DNA of 59,962 nucleotides from Lentilactobacillus dabitei (GCF_019061365.1 NZ_JAHPPD010000003.1:1-59962); one strand, 5' to 3'. Positions 7,942-18,237 are shown, numbered from the stretch's first letter. Numbers and translations: made by a program. Notes: generated by a model not told the origin, from the letters alone.

Positions 7942-8025
7942 TTTTGATCCCAGAATTTAACAAAGCGGACCAACTATTCCAAAAATTTGGAATGGTTGGT
8001 CCGCTTCGTTAAATGCCCCGGATCA
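7942..8025 (+). repeat. Terminator-like element with conserved inverted arms, copy A
   Basis: A long hairpin (arms 7963-7980 and 7989-8006, 18 bp with one G-U pair) is enclosed by outer arms TTTTGATCCCAGAATTTAA (7942-7960) and TTAAATGCCCCGGATCA (8009-8025). The left outer arm is the exact reverse complement of 52913-52931, and the right one matches the other arm of that copy at 15 of 17 positions. It follows the gene ending at 7908 and probably acts as its terminator, although no T-run follows. The gene-free stretch 7909-8298 otherwise holds only a weak candidate promoter (TATACT at 8217-8222). Confidence 0.6.
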
Positions 8026-8298
8026 GTCGTTTAGCGCAAGTTTTATCAATATAAGAATGGAAAGCCAAGTGGCATTTATAAACGCTTTTTCGACTATTCT
8101 TAGATTGTTTTACACAAATTTTACTTGCCTGTCCAGCCTTAGGGCATCAAGCATTAATACCTTTTAAACTAACGCCATCAATTATTTCAGCCATGTTCTA
8201 TATGTAACCAGAGTGATATACTAAAATTATCGTAATAACGGGTACTGAGTGAATCCTCAGTTGCCTTGCTAACATTAGTCATTGGAGAGGATCGTTAT

Positions 8299-9195
8299 AT
8301 GAAGAAATCAATTTTCTTAGTAAGTGCCAGTTTAGCGGCTGTCAGCTTTTTCGCAATCAATCAACCGGTCAGTCACGCAGCAAGCTTTCAAACACTCAAA
8401 ATAAAAAATTATAGCCCGATCGCCTATCATCCCAGCACGTTTAGATCGGTATATTTATATAATTTATCTCATACCGCAAAATTACATAATCTTAAAAACT
8501 ACCCCCGAACGACGTGGTATGTTTCTAAGAAAATTTTGATGCATTCGAGCTTAACTGGTAAAAATTACGCCTACTTCTACGTTACAAATGCCAAGGGCGA
8601 TAAGAGTGGCATCGTTTGGCACGGCTATTTAACCAGAGGGGTCAACCCAAACGCAAACAACGCCAATTCAACGACCGGCTCCGGTACAAATACCGGCAGT
8701 AACAATGGCTCAACGTCCAATGACGACAATTCTGATTCTGCCAACACCTCAGGAACCGTTAATTACGGCAATGATCTCAGTCGCCAACTAGCCAGCTATT
8801 TTGAGGGCGTTAAGCCAAACGCCTACCTGCAAAAAGTGGCCAACAAATTTCAGCAGTATGCCAATATTGAAGATCCTAATAAACCGTGGGTGGCCGCTCA
8901 GGACTTTGAAGATATGGTTACCAGCAATTACCCAGATATCTGGCGGGCAGCCAACGGTAGCTTCAAATACCTTTACGTCCATCAAACAGCAGCTGATTTA
9001 GCCAATTTTAAAGCTGGCAAAACGTCCTTTAAAGACTACGTCAACAAAGCCATCTATGCCGATAATGGTAATTCCAGCTTCCGAGCTTACAAAGGCTACC
9101 AAATTGGCGCCTATGCCTGTCCCAAAGGCAGCAAGGGTTACGGTCAAGGAGTGGTCATTTTAGTAGATGGCGTCATTGATGGTGACGAAGATTAA
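8299..9195 (+). CDS. Secreted protein, paralogue of the next gene
   Basis: A 298-residue exported protein. Residues 1-28 are a signal peptide ending SHAA-S. Residues 30-115 form a beta-rich domain with repeated aromatic positions (TWYVSKKILM, YFYVTNAKGD, IVWHGYLTRGV) of the kind found in Lactobacillus surface proteins. Residues 117-150 are an Asn/Thr/Ser/Gly linker, and 155-298 a C-terminal domain. The ATG at 8299 follows GGAGAGG. Both domains have counterparts in the downstream gene. No LPXTG anchor is seen, so it is probably secreted or loosely bound to the wall. Confidence 0.7.
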   Translation: MKKSIFLVSASLAAVSFFAINQPVSHAASFQTLKIKNYSPIAYHPSTFRSVYLYNLSHTAKLHNLKNYPRTTWYVSKKILMHSSLTGKNYAYFYVTNAKGDKSGIVWHGYLTRGVNPNANNANSTTGSGTNTGSNNGSTSNDDNSDSANTSGTVNYGNDLSRQLASYFEGVKPNAYLQKVANKFQQYANIEDPNKPWVAAQDFEDMVTSNYPDIWRAANGSFKYLYVHQTAADLANFKAGKTSFKDYVNKAIYADNGNSSFRAYKGYQIGAYACPKGSKGYGQGVVILVDGVIDGDED

Positions 9196-9215
9196 CGCTG
9201 CTCATTCAACTTAAT

Positions 9216-10091
9216 ATGGAGGTTCAAACTCGTGAAAAATCACTACTTTTATTAACGTTAGCCGCGGCAGGGACCTTGGGAGCAGCGACGTTATCTAGTC
9301 CTGCACACGCTGCTGGTATTTATCATGCAATTAAAATCAAAACCTATCATCAAACTCCCGTTTACTGGAATGGCGAAAACCGGAATGCCTATCTTTGGAA
9401 CTACCATCTCAATCATAAGCTGCACCGCCTCAACATGCTGGACAACAGCACTTTTTACGCGACCAAAACGCTAAAGATGACCAACGGTAAAAAGACCGGC
9501 ATTTTTTACTACGTCACTGATAATAACGGTATCAAAGGATATGTTTGGCGCGGTTATATGGCTAAAGGGGTCTTGCCCGCTGGGGAGTTTCCTAATCCTG
9601 GTGGTATCCCGAACGCAGACGATGATGAACTGGAGAATCTGCAGGGGCAAAGGGTTGGTAACAGTGTCTACAATGAACAAGTAGCCGCTAGACAGAATAC
9701 CGATGCCTATAGCCTGTTTGGCTTTATTAAGGCTGGCGCCAACCTACCCGAAGCGGCTAAATTATACGCTCAAAATCCAAATGATCCGCTGTTAAAGCAG
9801 GCTCCTTACTCTCATATGAAGTTTATTACCAATTCTAGCGCACCAACCAAACAGCAACGCCAAGCCTTAGTGACCGGCAAGCTTTCCTTTAAGGACTTTG
9901 TCTCGGCTGATTTGAAGAAACAGGGCATTGATCCAAACAAATACAGTACCCGTTCCAATGATAAGTGGTTCATTGGAATCACGAGCTCACCAATTTACCT
10001 CAAGGCCAATCAGACAACGCTCTATCCCAAATTTGGTCAGTATACAATTGCCTTATTAGCACCTCAATACAAGAGTGAAGTTGAAAAATAA
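9216..10091 (+). CDS. Secreted paralogue with an anomalous start region
   Basis: A 291-residue exported protein with the same layout as its upstream neighbour: signal peptide ending AHAA-G, a beta-rich domain (TFYATKTLKM, FYYVTDNNGI, YVWRGYMAKGV), and a C-terminal domain sharing GKLSFKDFV with the neighbour's GKTSFKDYV. As written the ORF starts at ATG 9216, but this ATG sits inside the likely ribosome binding site TGGAGG. The natural start looks like the GTG at 9232, which would give MKKSLLLL if the following A-tract had six bases; it has five (9235-9239), putting GTG out of frame. It may be a frameshift, slippage-controlled or a sequencing error. Confidence 0.65.
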   Translation: MEVQTREKSLLLLTLAAAGTLGAATLSSPAHAAGIYHAIKIKTYHQTPVYWNGENRNAYLWNYHLNHKLHRLNMLDNSTFYATKTLKMTNGKKTGIFYYVTDNNGIKGYVWRGYMAKGVLPAGEFPNPGGIPNADDDELENLQGQRVGNSVYNEQVAARQNTDAYSLFGFIKAGANLPEAAKLYAQNPNDPLLKQAPYSHMKFITNSSAPTKQQRQALVTGKLSFKDFVSADLKKQGIDPNKYSTRSNDKWFIGITSSPIYLKANQTTLYPKFGQYTIALLAPQYKSEVEK

Positions 10092-10192
10092 GGGATCATC
10101 TTTTGCCACGTTGTCGATGCTTGACTTACCCCCACTGACCAGTACACTTAAAGTGATTCTTTTAAGAAAATTGTTTAAGGGAGGTCACTGCG

Positions 10193-10525
10193 ATGAGTTC
10201 AGGTGGAGATGTCTTTGGCAGTAACATCATTGGTTCCCCAGGTTTTGACGTCACTAAATGGTTCACTCAATCAAACAGCCAGGAGTTCGTTTTAAAAAAC
10301 CGGCAAGCGTTTGAAGCCAAGCCATATCAGCTTGGCGATCAACCGACGCCTTTGTATGACGCTGCCATCAATGGCGACAGCGTCATCCTCACCAAAGTTG
10401 GCAATCTCGACGAAACCGGTCGCTATCAAGTGACCAAAGCCATGACCCTCGAGAATCCAATCACTTACGAAACCAGATCCTTTTTATACGTCAATGACCA
10501 TGGCTGGGTGACAAGGTCTCATTAA
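10193..10525 (+). CDS. Hypothetical protein
   Basis: A 110-residue protein with a good ribosome binding site (AAGGGAGGTCACTGCG before the ATG). It has no signal peptide or membrane segment. The C-terminal part (TYETRSFLYVNDHGWV) vaguely resembles the beta-rich strands of the two secreted proteins upstream. I do not recognise a family. It ends just before a bidirectional terminator. Confidence 0.55.
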   Translation: MSSGGDVFGSNIIGSPGFDVTKWFTQSNSQEFVLKNRQAFEAKPYQLGDQPTPLYDAAINGDSVILTKVGNLDETGRYQVTKAMTLENPITYETRSFLYVNDHGWVTRSH

Positions 10526-10598
10526 ATCATGATCCTTTAACTGTCACGCTAGTAATGACGTTGATATAAAGAATGTTCAATATTCTATTAATAAAATA

Positions 10599-10700
10599 TG
10601 GCCCAAAAAGTGATTGTTCTCTGAACATATAAGCCAACTAACTGGATAATGTCTGGCTAGTTGACTTATATGGATGGAACTGCTTTTGGGGCCATTTTTT
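10599..10700. terminator. Nested bidirectional terminator
   Basis: Outer arms TGGCCCAAAAAG (10599-10610) and CTTTTGGGGCCA (10683-10694) enclose an inner hairpin whose arms are 10626-10640 and 10658-10672. TTTTTT follows on the plus strand, and the minus side also ends T-rich. It separates the convergent 10193 gene and the DMT transporter. Confidence 0.8.
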
Positions 10701-10702
10701 AA

Positions 10703-11602
10703 CTATTCTGCATGACTAAAGGTTTCTCGGACAACCACATAACTGCCGGCAATCATCATCAACGTTGCCAATACCAATTGGAATGTCACCCTTTCTCGTA
10801 AGAACATGATGGCAATAAACGTTGATAAAAAGGGCGACAGGGCATAATACGCGCTGGTTCGGGCAGCCCCAATGTACCGCTGAGCTAAAATGTAAAAGAA
10901 AATACTGACGCCAAAAGACAGGAAACCCAGCAACAGTGCAATCCCAACGATCGGTAGAACCGGCCAATTTTTTTGGTCAATCAAAGCAACAATCAGCGTC
11001 CCAAGTCCGACTCCCATTCCCTTCACAATCACAATTTGAATGGGATTCTTGACAGACAGAACCCGGGTAAAATTATTTTCCAGGCCCCAGCAAAAGGTTG
11101 CCAAAATGACGAGAATTGATCCCCAGTTAATGGTTAGATGGCTGACATCAGTGCTCAAGACACAGCTGGCGAGAAATACCAACCCCACCCCGAGCCAAAG
11201 TTGGCGTCCCACTTTTTTATGGAAGAACAAAAATGCCAGAATTGTTGTCGCGACAACCTCGAAATTTCCTAATAACGACGCGCTGGCCGCCGTCGATAAT
11301 TCAATCCCGATATTCATTAAGATTCCTGCCGCGATGTTAACCACAACCACCGCGATTAAGGTCGGGATATCAGTTCTGGCCAACGAGGCTTCCTTTTTCA
11401 TGTCGGGTAATAGCCAGTACACGAATGGCAGAATGATTGCCATGCCCACGCCGGTTCCGATGTACAATAACGCTGACAGCATAATTGGTGAACAGTTGTG
11501 CAACACGACTTTAGCAATTGGTGGGTATAGTGCATATAGAAGTGCGGAAAGAACGGCAATGCCAACTGCCTTTTTAGATTGAGCGGCAGTTAAAGTTTTC
11601 AA
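10703..11602 (-). CDS. EamA/DMT family transporter
   Basis: A 299-residue protein with about ten transmembrane helices arranged as two EamA repeats. The second-repeat signatures CWGLENNFTRVLS and ALSPFLSTFIAIMFLRERVT are visible. Members export or import amino acids, nucleosides or other metabolites; the substrate cannot be read here. The start is a TTG at 11602 with GGAG upstream. It shares its terminator with the convergent gene. Confidence 0.85.
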   Translation of the reverse strand: MKTLTAAQSKKAVGIAVLSALLYALYPPIAKVVLHNCSPIMLSALLYIGTGVGMAIILPFVYWLLPDMKKEASLARTDIPTLIAVVVVNIAAGILMNIGIELSTAASASLLGNFEVVATTILAFLFFHKKVGRQLWLGVGLVFLASCVLSTDVSHLTINWGSILVILATFCWGLENNFTRVLSVKNPIQIVIVKGMGVGLGTLIVALIDQKNWPVLPIVGIALLLGFLSFGVSIFFYILAQRYIGAARTSAYYALSPFLSTFIAIMFLRERVTFQLVLATLMMIAGSYVVVRETFSHAE

Positions 11603-11739
11603 AGCAAAGATCTCCAGTTTGATAAAATAAAGTCATCATCAATCAGTTTTATCCTACCGCAAGAAATCAATAAAATATTACCCTGTCACGCATAATATAT
11701 GAAATATTCGTGTTTAAAATACCATTCCCCAAGAATAAA

Positions 11740-11765
11740 AAAGCAGCCAATCGATCGACTGCTTT
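11740..11765 (-). terminator. Terminator of the flippase gene
   Basis: On the minus strand AAAGCAG pairs with CTGCTTT and is followed by a further run of T. The hairpin begins at the stop codon of the flippase gene. Confidence 0.7.
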
Positions 11766-13371
11766 ACTGGAAATGTTTATATCTGAAATACTTGTAACCG
11801 ATTTTGCGATCAAAGATAATTCCCGACAAGCCGGTATGATTTGCCATAAACAGGTAGATCAGCAAGGTAACCAGGCCAAAGACACAACAGAAAATAAACG
11901 CCATGACTAACCCAGCCGGAACGTACAGTTGGTGAATCCCCATCGCCAACCCAATGACGATTGCAAAGAAAACAATGTTAACCAGAACCGTTACTCTTAA
12001 CTTGCCAAATGGCACATGAAATTCACGACGCACTTCACCATAACTGAGTAAAATGACAAAGCCAAAGCCAATTGCGGTCGACAAAATGGCCCCAAAGCCT
12101 TGCATCAAAATGACCAACGGTGGCTGGAACAAGAGCTTCGCAATGAGTCCAACAAACAAATAATACATTGCCTTTTTACTATAGTGAAGTGCCTGAAGCA
12201 GCGTGAGGCCATTGATTGCAAGGCCAAGAATCAGGCTTTGAATGATATTCCAAAACAGATAATCACCGCCAAGCGTGCTAAAGCTAAAGAAGATCCCATT
12301 AATTTCATAGGATAAACCGCCTAAAACGGCAACAATCGGCAATAACGTGAATAACAACATATTGATATTTTGGAAGATCAGCTTACCAATATCCGGATCG
12401 TGAGCGGCCAAACTATGCGCTAATAGTGGTAACGTCGTCTCAGCCACTGCTAATGCCAGTGAAACAACCACTGTGGTGATCTTCGTTGGATTGGCGGAAA
12501 ACAGGGTATAAATATACTGGGTATAAACCGCCGAATAGTGCTGAACACCTTCCATTACTTGCTTAAAAAACAATTGATCAATTAATTGGCTCAGCGTAAT
12601 TCCCGACCCAACGATGACAAATGGAATTGACTCATAAGCAATCATCTTAAAGATACTTTGAATGCTTGATAGATCGTAGGGCTTACTCTTAGCCGCCATC
12701 TGGACATAGTTAGCCGACTGCTTTTTATAGTAAAGTCCCAAGTACAGATAACTGGCAACCGCCCCAACGAAAGCCGCCATCACGCTTAAATAAACGGCTT
12801 CGATATAGCTTCGATGGAGGACATAAATGACAACGTACGTGGATACTAAAATAAAAACAATTCGAATGAACTGTTCCCAAAGTTGAGACACCCCATATGG
12901 TTTCAAATCCTGGTTTCCTTGGAACCACCCTCTGACACTGCTCATGGATGGCAGAATCACAATTGCCGGAACTAATACGCGAATAGAAGTTACCGCGCTG
13001 CTAGCGGACACCACCGGACTATTTTTAGCAATGATGGGGGCAATAATCCATAAAATAGCGCCACAAAGGATCCCCGACATCAGCATCACAAAAGAGCCAA
13101 CTTTCGCCAATTGTTTGGAATCCAAGAACTTATTTTCACCATTATAAATGGCCACCCGGCGGGCAATTGCGGACGGAAATCCCGCGGTCCCCAAGGCGAT
13201 AAACAAGCCATACGGGTTATACGAAGCATTGAACAGCGCCATTGCAACGCTCTTGTGTTCAGGTGACCCAATCATATACAGCCAGGGAATCAAATACACA
13301 ATTCCCAACACCCGTGAAAAGATACTGCCAAATGACAGCCAGAAGGACCCGGACATGATTTTCTTGTTCAT
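11764..13371 (-). CDS. Oligosaccharide/lipid II flippase family membrane protein (YtgP/SpoVB type)
   Basis: A protein of about 535 residues with roughly fourteen transmembrane segments, of the MOP superfamily group that includes YtgP and SpoVB. The family opening SGSFWLSFGSIFSRVLGIVYLIPW and the GTAGFPSAIARRVA segment are clear. Such proteins flip lipid-linked cell-wall precursors across the membrane. I start it at the ATG at 13371 (MNKKIMSG); a GTG five codons upstream is possible, and neither has an ideal ribosome binding site. It stands alone. Confidence 0.85.
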   Translation of the reverse strand: MNKKIMSGSFWLSFGSIFSRVLGIVYLIPWLYMIGSPEHKSVAMALFNASYNPYGLFIALGTAGFPSAIARRVAIYNGENKFLDSKQLAKVGSFVMLMSGILCGAILWIIAPIIAKNSPVVSASSAVTSIRVLVPAIVILPSMSSVRGWFQGNQDLKPYGVSQLWEQFIRIVFILVSTYVVIYVLHRSYIEAVYLSVMAAFVGAVASYLYLGLYYKKQSANYVQMAAKSKPYDLSSIQSIFKMIAYESIPFVIVGSGITLSQLIDQLFFKQVMEGVQHYSAVYTQYIYTLFSANPTKITTVVVSLALAVAETTLPLLAHSLAAHDPDIGKLIFQNINMLLFTLLPIVAVLGGLSYEINGIFFSFSTLGGDYLFWNIIQSLILGLAINGLTLLQALHYSKKAMYYLFVGLIAKLLFQPPLVILMQGFGAILSTAIGFGFVILLSYGEVRREFHVPFGKLRVTVLVNIVFFAIVIGLAMGIHQLYVPAGLVMAFIFCCVFGLVTLLIYLFMANHTGLSGIIFDRKIGYKYFRYKHFQ

Positions 13372-13505
13372 AGTAACAGTACACACTTTCTAATTGAAGA
13401 ATTCTTGGTTATATTATAGCCGTTTTTAAATGGTCACTGAACCTCATATTGACCCTAATCAATAAATTATATCAGGTATTGTAGTCGGTTGGTGAGTTTA
13501 TTCAA

Positions 13506-14474
13506 TTAAAAATCGGTAAAGGTCGCTGTCCCTTTGGTGGCATCAATCACAGCTTGGGCACCTATCGGAGTTGTGATCATCGGCACGGTGTGGCAACTAT
13601 CATAATCGTAAATGACTGGCATATCTTGACCATCTAGAACTTCTTCCAAAATATCAATTGGTTTTCGCGTACTACCCTCGGAGTCAAACAACGCATGCTT
13701 ACCCAAGATAATGCCTTTAACGCGATCAAACACTCCCGCCACTTTTAACATGGCAAAATTTTTCTCCACCGTTGAGGCATCCTTTTCTGCATCTTCGATA
13801 AACAGTAAGTCATTTTTGCTAAGTTGAGGAAAATAGCCGGAAGCCAGGATTCCATAAAATGTGTTTAAATTGCCACCAACAATTCTCCCAGAGAGAACTG
13901 GTGACCCAATATATTGCCACTGATTAGGCCGCTGTTGCTTAGGCTTTTCAAAGGTATTCCAGTTCAAAGCCTCGTCATCCCAAAACTGCGGGGCATCAAT
14001 CACAACTTCATCGTCTTTATTGGCGGTGATGATTTGATAGAAACGTGTCCAAGTTTCATCCACGAACGGTGACCATTCACCAAAGCCTGCAACTAACGCT
14101 GGGCCATACAGTACCCGACAATTGGGGGCATGGGTTTGAATTGCGAGTAACAATGCTGTCGCATCGGAATAACCAACGAACGTCTTGGGATGATCATTTA
14201 GATAATCATAGTCTACGTAAGGCAAAATTGAATTGGTGTTGGTTCCCCCAATCGTTGTCATAATGATATCCACACGATTGTTACGAATTAATTCGTTAAC
14301 CTCGTCGGCTCTTTGCCGAATTGAACCAGACCGATAAGCATCTCTTTTAGCCGTTAAATTGCCGGCAATCAACTGGATCCCTTTACTGGTCAAAAATTTC
14401 TGCGCTCGTTTAAAACGAATCGGTGAGATTGCAGTAATAGGTGTCGACGGTGAGCAAAAACCAATGGTCGTCAT
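13506..14474 (-). CDS. S66 family LD-carboxypeptidase / MccF-like protein
   Basis: A 322-residue serine peptidase of family S66. The nucleophile elbow is VGYSDATALL (Ser at about residue 116), the acidic position lies in LSGRIVGGNLNTFYGIL and LLFIEDAEKD, and the histidine in the C-terminal PVIYDYDSCHTVPMITTPIGAQA. Family members cleave L,D-peptide bonds of murein tetrapeptides or self-cleave microcin C-type antibiotics (MccF). The ATG at 14474 follows TTGGAGG. The MccF-like group, which gives immunity to peptidyl-nucleotides, is as plausible as a murein role. Confidence 0.88.
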   Translation of the reverse strand: MTTIGFCSPSTPITAISPIRFKRAQKFLTSKGIQLIAGNLTAKRDAYRSGSIRQRADEVNELIRNNRVDIIMTTIGGTNTNSILPYVDYDYLNDHPKTFVGYSDATALLLAIQTHAPNCRVLYGPALVAGFGEWSPFVDETWTRFYQIITANKDDEVVIDAPQFWDDEALNWNTFEKPKQQRPNQWQYIGSPVLSGRIVGGNLNTFYGILASGYFPQLSKNDLLFIEDAEKDASTVEKNFAMLKVAGVFDRVKGIILGKHALFDSEGSTRKPIDILEEVLDGQDMPVIYDYDSCHTVPMITTPIGAQAVIDATKGTATFTDF

Positions 14475-14610
14475 AAAAATGCCTCCAAAAAATAATTGTT
14501 AACGTTATGTTATACCTTAAGAATATTGCTTTCAACTCACTTCATGAGTTTTGCTGAAACTCAATTCTTCTTTGACATTTGTTACTCTGTACTACCTTAT
14601 TGGATATCCA

Positions 14611-14943
14611 TTATTAAACCCACATACATGGGGAATACTCGTTGTAGCACCGACAAAGAGCGGTGCCGTCGGGATCACCCCCACATACGTGGGGAATACA
14701 TCTGAAGTAAGTGTGCCAAAACGAATTCATAGGGATTACCCCCACATACGTGGGGAATACACTAAATCATAGTAGCTTTCTGGACCATACCCGGGATCAC
14801 CCACACACACGTGGGGAATACATGCTGACTTGATCGTCTCACAAACTGTTCTGAGGATCACCCCCACACACGTGGGGAATACTGCGACTTTGTCAGTTTT
14901 AGTTTCAGTCATTAGGGATCACCCCCACACACGTGGGGAATAC
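14611..14943 (-). CRISPR. Type I-E CRISPR array 1 (6 repeats, 5 spacers)
   Basis: 28-bp repeats begin at 14611 (degenerate), 14672, 14733, 14794, 14855 and 14916, each separated by 33 bp. Read on the minus strand the repeat starts GTATTCCCC and ends GGGGGTGATCC, the orientation expected for a type I-E crRNA. The degenerate copy at 14611 marks the trailer end and the leader is at the right. The three leader-proximal repeats share one internal base change (CACACACG instead of CACATACG) relative to older copies, as expected when new repeats are copied from the leader-proximal one. No spacer is shared with array 2. Confidence 0.97.
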
Positions 14944-15000
14944 ACTAAAGGATCCCTGCTATAACGGCATTCTCAAATTTACAAATGGCCTTTTTCAATG
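14944..15000 (-). promoter_or_regulatory. Leader of CRISPR array 1, overlapping the cas2 3' end
   Basis: Next to the last repeat, the sequence ACTAAAGGATCCCT then ACGGCATTCTCAA and ACAAATG is conserved with the leader of array 2 at 24971 onward. The stop codon of cas2-DEDDh (14979-14981) and its last codons lie inside this block, so coding sequence and leader share DNA. Confidence 0.7.
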
Positions 15001-15862
15001 AGTTTGATTGCTAGGTTCAATGTTGCCTTTGCATCTGCCAATGCATGATGCGGCGTTGAATTATCAATTTGATACGCTTTTAAAACGGTATTCAATCGAT
15101 AATTATCAAGAAACTGATTTGATTTTTTTACCATCGGCATTATATCCAGCATCTCATTAGTTAAATCAGATTGATTAGTTTGATGAAAGGCTTCCGAAAG
15201 AAACTCCTGGTCAAACCGCAAATTATATCCGATGACGGTTGAACTGCCAACGAAATCCTTGAGCTTTTGCAAAGCCAAGCTTAAATCGATTCCATCGGTT
15301 GCTAATAGTTCTGAAGAAATATTAGTCAATTCTGTTATTTTCTTCGGAACTTCACAATCAATCTGAATCAATTGATCGAATTGGTCATATTCACCATTCT
15401 TAGTTCTTTTAATCGCACCAATCGAGATAATTTTGTCCTTCATGGCATTCAAACCGGTCGTCTCAAGATCAACTGCAACGAATTGGCGATTCGTCTGATT
15501 AGGTTTATTGGATTTGCGTTTATTCATCATGATTTTAGCCCGATGAAATTTCGCGGCATTACTAAAACCGTGCTTTGGCACTCCAGGGACAACCTTGAGT
15601 CGCATCATCAATGGAATCCCATCAAAATCCACGACTTGGTACTGCTTACGAGTCGTTTTAATCTGGTAACCCAATTCATTATTGGCGTTATAGACCATTG
15701 TGGCCTCACCACTACCAATATTTCGGTTAATTCGATCCCATAGCAAGTCCCGAATCCGGGCACTCACATTGCCAACGTACACGCCCGTTTGGACCTCTTG
15801 ATACCACTTGGTCAAATCTCCCCGTAAAGATTGAGGCACTTTGGTTAGTGTCACGACAATCA

Positions 15863-15863
<1 letters not shown>
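14979..15863 (-). CDS. cas2: Cas2 fused to a DEDDh (DnaQ-like) exonuclease
   Basis: A 294-residue fusion. Residues 1-95 are a Cas2 of type I-E (MIVVTLTKVPQSLRGDLTKW, VYVGNVSARIRDLLW). After a basic linker, residues 126-294 are a DEDDh 3'-5' exonuclease: motif I AVDLETTGL with D132 and E134, motif II GYNLRFDQEF with D218, and motif III HHALADAKATL with H272 and D277. Cas1-Cas2 integrates spacers; the exonuclease part is known in Streptococcus thermophilus to trim prespacer ends. The start overlaps the stop of cas1 by one base. All catalytic residues are intact. Confidence 0.95.
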
Positions 15864-16816
<953 letters not shown>

Positions 16817-17497
16817 TTAGCCTCGAGGAATAACCGTCATCAAGCCCATTCCAAATGCCTTTTCACGACCGATTCCATTTATCAGGGCTTGCTTAAAAGT
16901 GGCAACATCAGCCACTCGCAAAAAACCTTCAAATGTGACCCGACTCAATCGACCGCCTCGACCACCTTGATCGGGCTTTCTGCGGAGAACCGGCCAATCT
17001 CGACTAATCACGTCAAACGCTCGGTTATCCGCAGCTTCGATGTTATTCACCGTCTCTTTTTCAATTAACTGAAAGCCCGATTTTTCGGCTTTCCCCACAA
17101 GCCATTGCCGTTGTTGGGCAATCGTAATATGCGGGACAATCCGGGGCTGCTTCTTCCCTGGTTGCTTAATTGCATATGTGGGATTAGCCGTTAATCGAAA
17201 CTGCATCACTTGTCCTTTTTGAATGCTTGCCAGAAAAGGATCATACGATTTGGTAACTGCCGTCCCAGCTACGCCATACGTCGCGAGTTGGGTTAAATCT
17301 GGCGCTTCCTCACTGAGAACAAGCAAATATTGCTTACCGTTAAGTGGATCAATTCGCCACAAATGGCGCCGTCGTTTGCCCGTCTTTACCTCAGCTGGAA
17401 AGCTTTGTTCAACCCAGTTGTGAAAGGCGCCGAGATGCGTAAGATCTTTTGTTTTTTGGCGATTATTGACGTCAATTTCTACTCTTGATAAATACAT
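16817..17497 (-). CDS. cas6e: CRISPR crRNA endoribonuclease Cas6e (CasE/Cse3)
   Basis: A 226-residue Cas6e that cuts the repeat RNA to form mature crRNAs and stays in Cascade. The N-terminal HLGAFHNWVEQSF holds the likely catalytic histidine, and the glycine-rich loop at the C-terminus is GIGREKAFGMGLMTV. AAAGGAG precedes the ATG. It lies 8 bp after cas5. Confidence 0.95.
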   Translation of the reverse strand: MYLSRVEIDVNNRQKTKDLTHLGAFHNWVEQSFPAEVKTGKRRRHLWRIDPLNGKQYLLVLSEEAPDLTQLATYGVAGTAVTKSYDPFLASIQKGQVMQFRLTANPTYAIKQPGKKQPRIVPHITIAQQRQWLVGKAEKSGFQLIEKETVNNIEAADNRAFDVISRDWPVLRRKPDQGGRGGRLSRVTFEGFLRVADVATFKQALINGIGREKAFGMGLMTVIPRG

Positions 17498-17505
17498 ACT
17501 CCTTT

Positions 17506-18237
17506 CTAGAGAAAACCGAAGATGTCGTGCTTCGTTTCTACGGAATTATCGATCTCTGCTTGTTTGTTTTCAAAACATGGATTTTGCAGATCCACGTAAT
17601 CAGTTGCAACTGCTCGATAGCCATGGCGCCGATTCCGCTGGTCAAAGGATTCAACGCGATCTTTGATCATCTTACTGCGCTTATCAGGTAATAAATTTGC
17701 GTCCGAAATGATTGCAACGTCTTTGACCAATTCATTTCGACGCTTGCGCCACTGGTACCAATGGGACGCTTGCCAAGACATCTTTTTCAAAACGGCAACC
17801 GGTTCACGATCTGAGAATGTGGCTGTCTGTAAAACACCGGCAGGCACGTTTGAGCGGCGTCCCAAAAACAACTGAAATTTCGGGTGCTTTAAGGCAGTTT
17901 CAATTTGTTCAATCAACTGCTCATCTTCACTGCCGAGCGCGGCCATGAACACAGCATCTTGAAAGTAATCCCGGTACGTAATCTTTCTGGTACCCCTTTT
18001 CCATTCAACCGTCTGAAAATCACTCAATGCCTTTCCTGGCTGGTCCACGCGAACAGCAAAAGCCAAATCATTTAACGCCGCGATTCGCGGATCGTCTCGC
18101 TGATATCCGAGCGCCGCAGAAATCATCCCAATAATTGCACTCTTTGAGGGATAACCGTCACTTGTTCGTCGGGAAAACGTTGCCTCATTACCATATGATT
18201 GTAGTGGGGAAGTCAATTTAATTGTTAGTGTTTTCAT
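17506..18237 (-). CDS. cas5e: Cascade subunit Cas5e (CasD)
   Basis: A 243-residue Cas5e which binds the 5' handle of the crRNA in Cascade. The N-terminal SPLQSYGNEATFSRRTSDGYPSKSAIIGMISAALG is the family signature. It overlaps cas7 by 20 bp, indicating translational coupling. Confidence 0.95.
   Translation of the reverse strand: MKTLTIKLTSPLQSYGNEATFSRRTSDGYPSKSAIIGMISAALGYQRDDPRIAALNDLAFAVRVDQPGKALSDFQTVEWKRGTRKITYRDYFQDAVFMAALGSEDEQLIEQIETALKHPKFQLFLGRRSNVPAGVLQTATFSDREPVAVLKKMSWQASHWYQWRKRRNELVKDVAIISDANLLPDKRSKMIKDRVESFDQRNRRHGYRAVATDYVDLQNPCFENKQAEIDNSVETKHDIFGFL

Noticed and set aside
14551-14772. Protein-coding ORFs across the CRISPR arrays
   Set aside because: The frames are periodic translations of the repeats (HTWGI, YVGNT and HIRGEY type strings) and have no ribosome binding sites.
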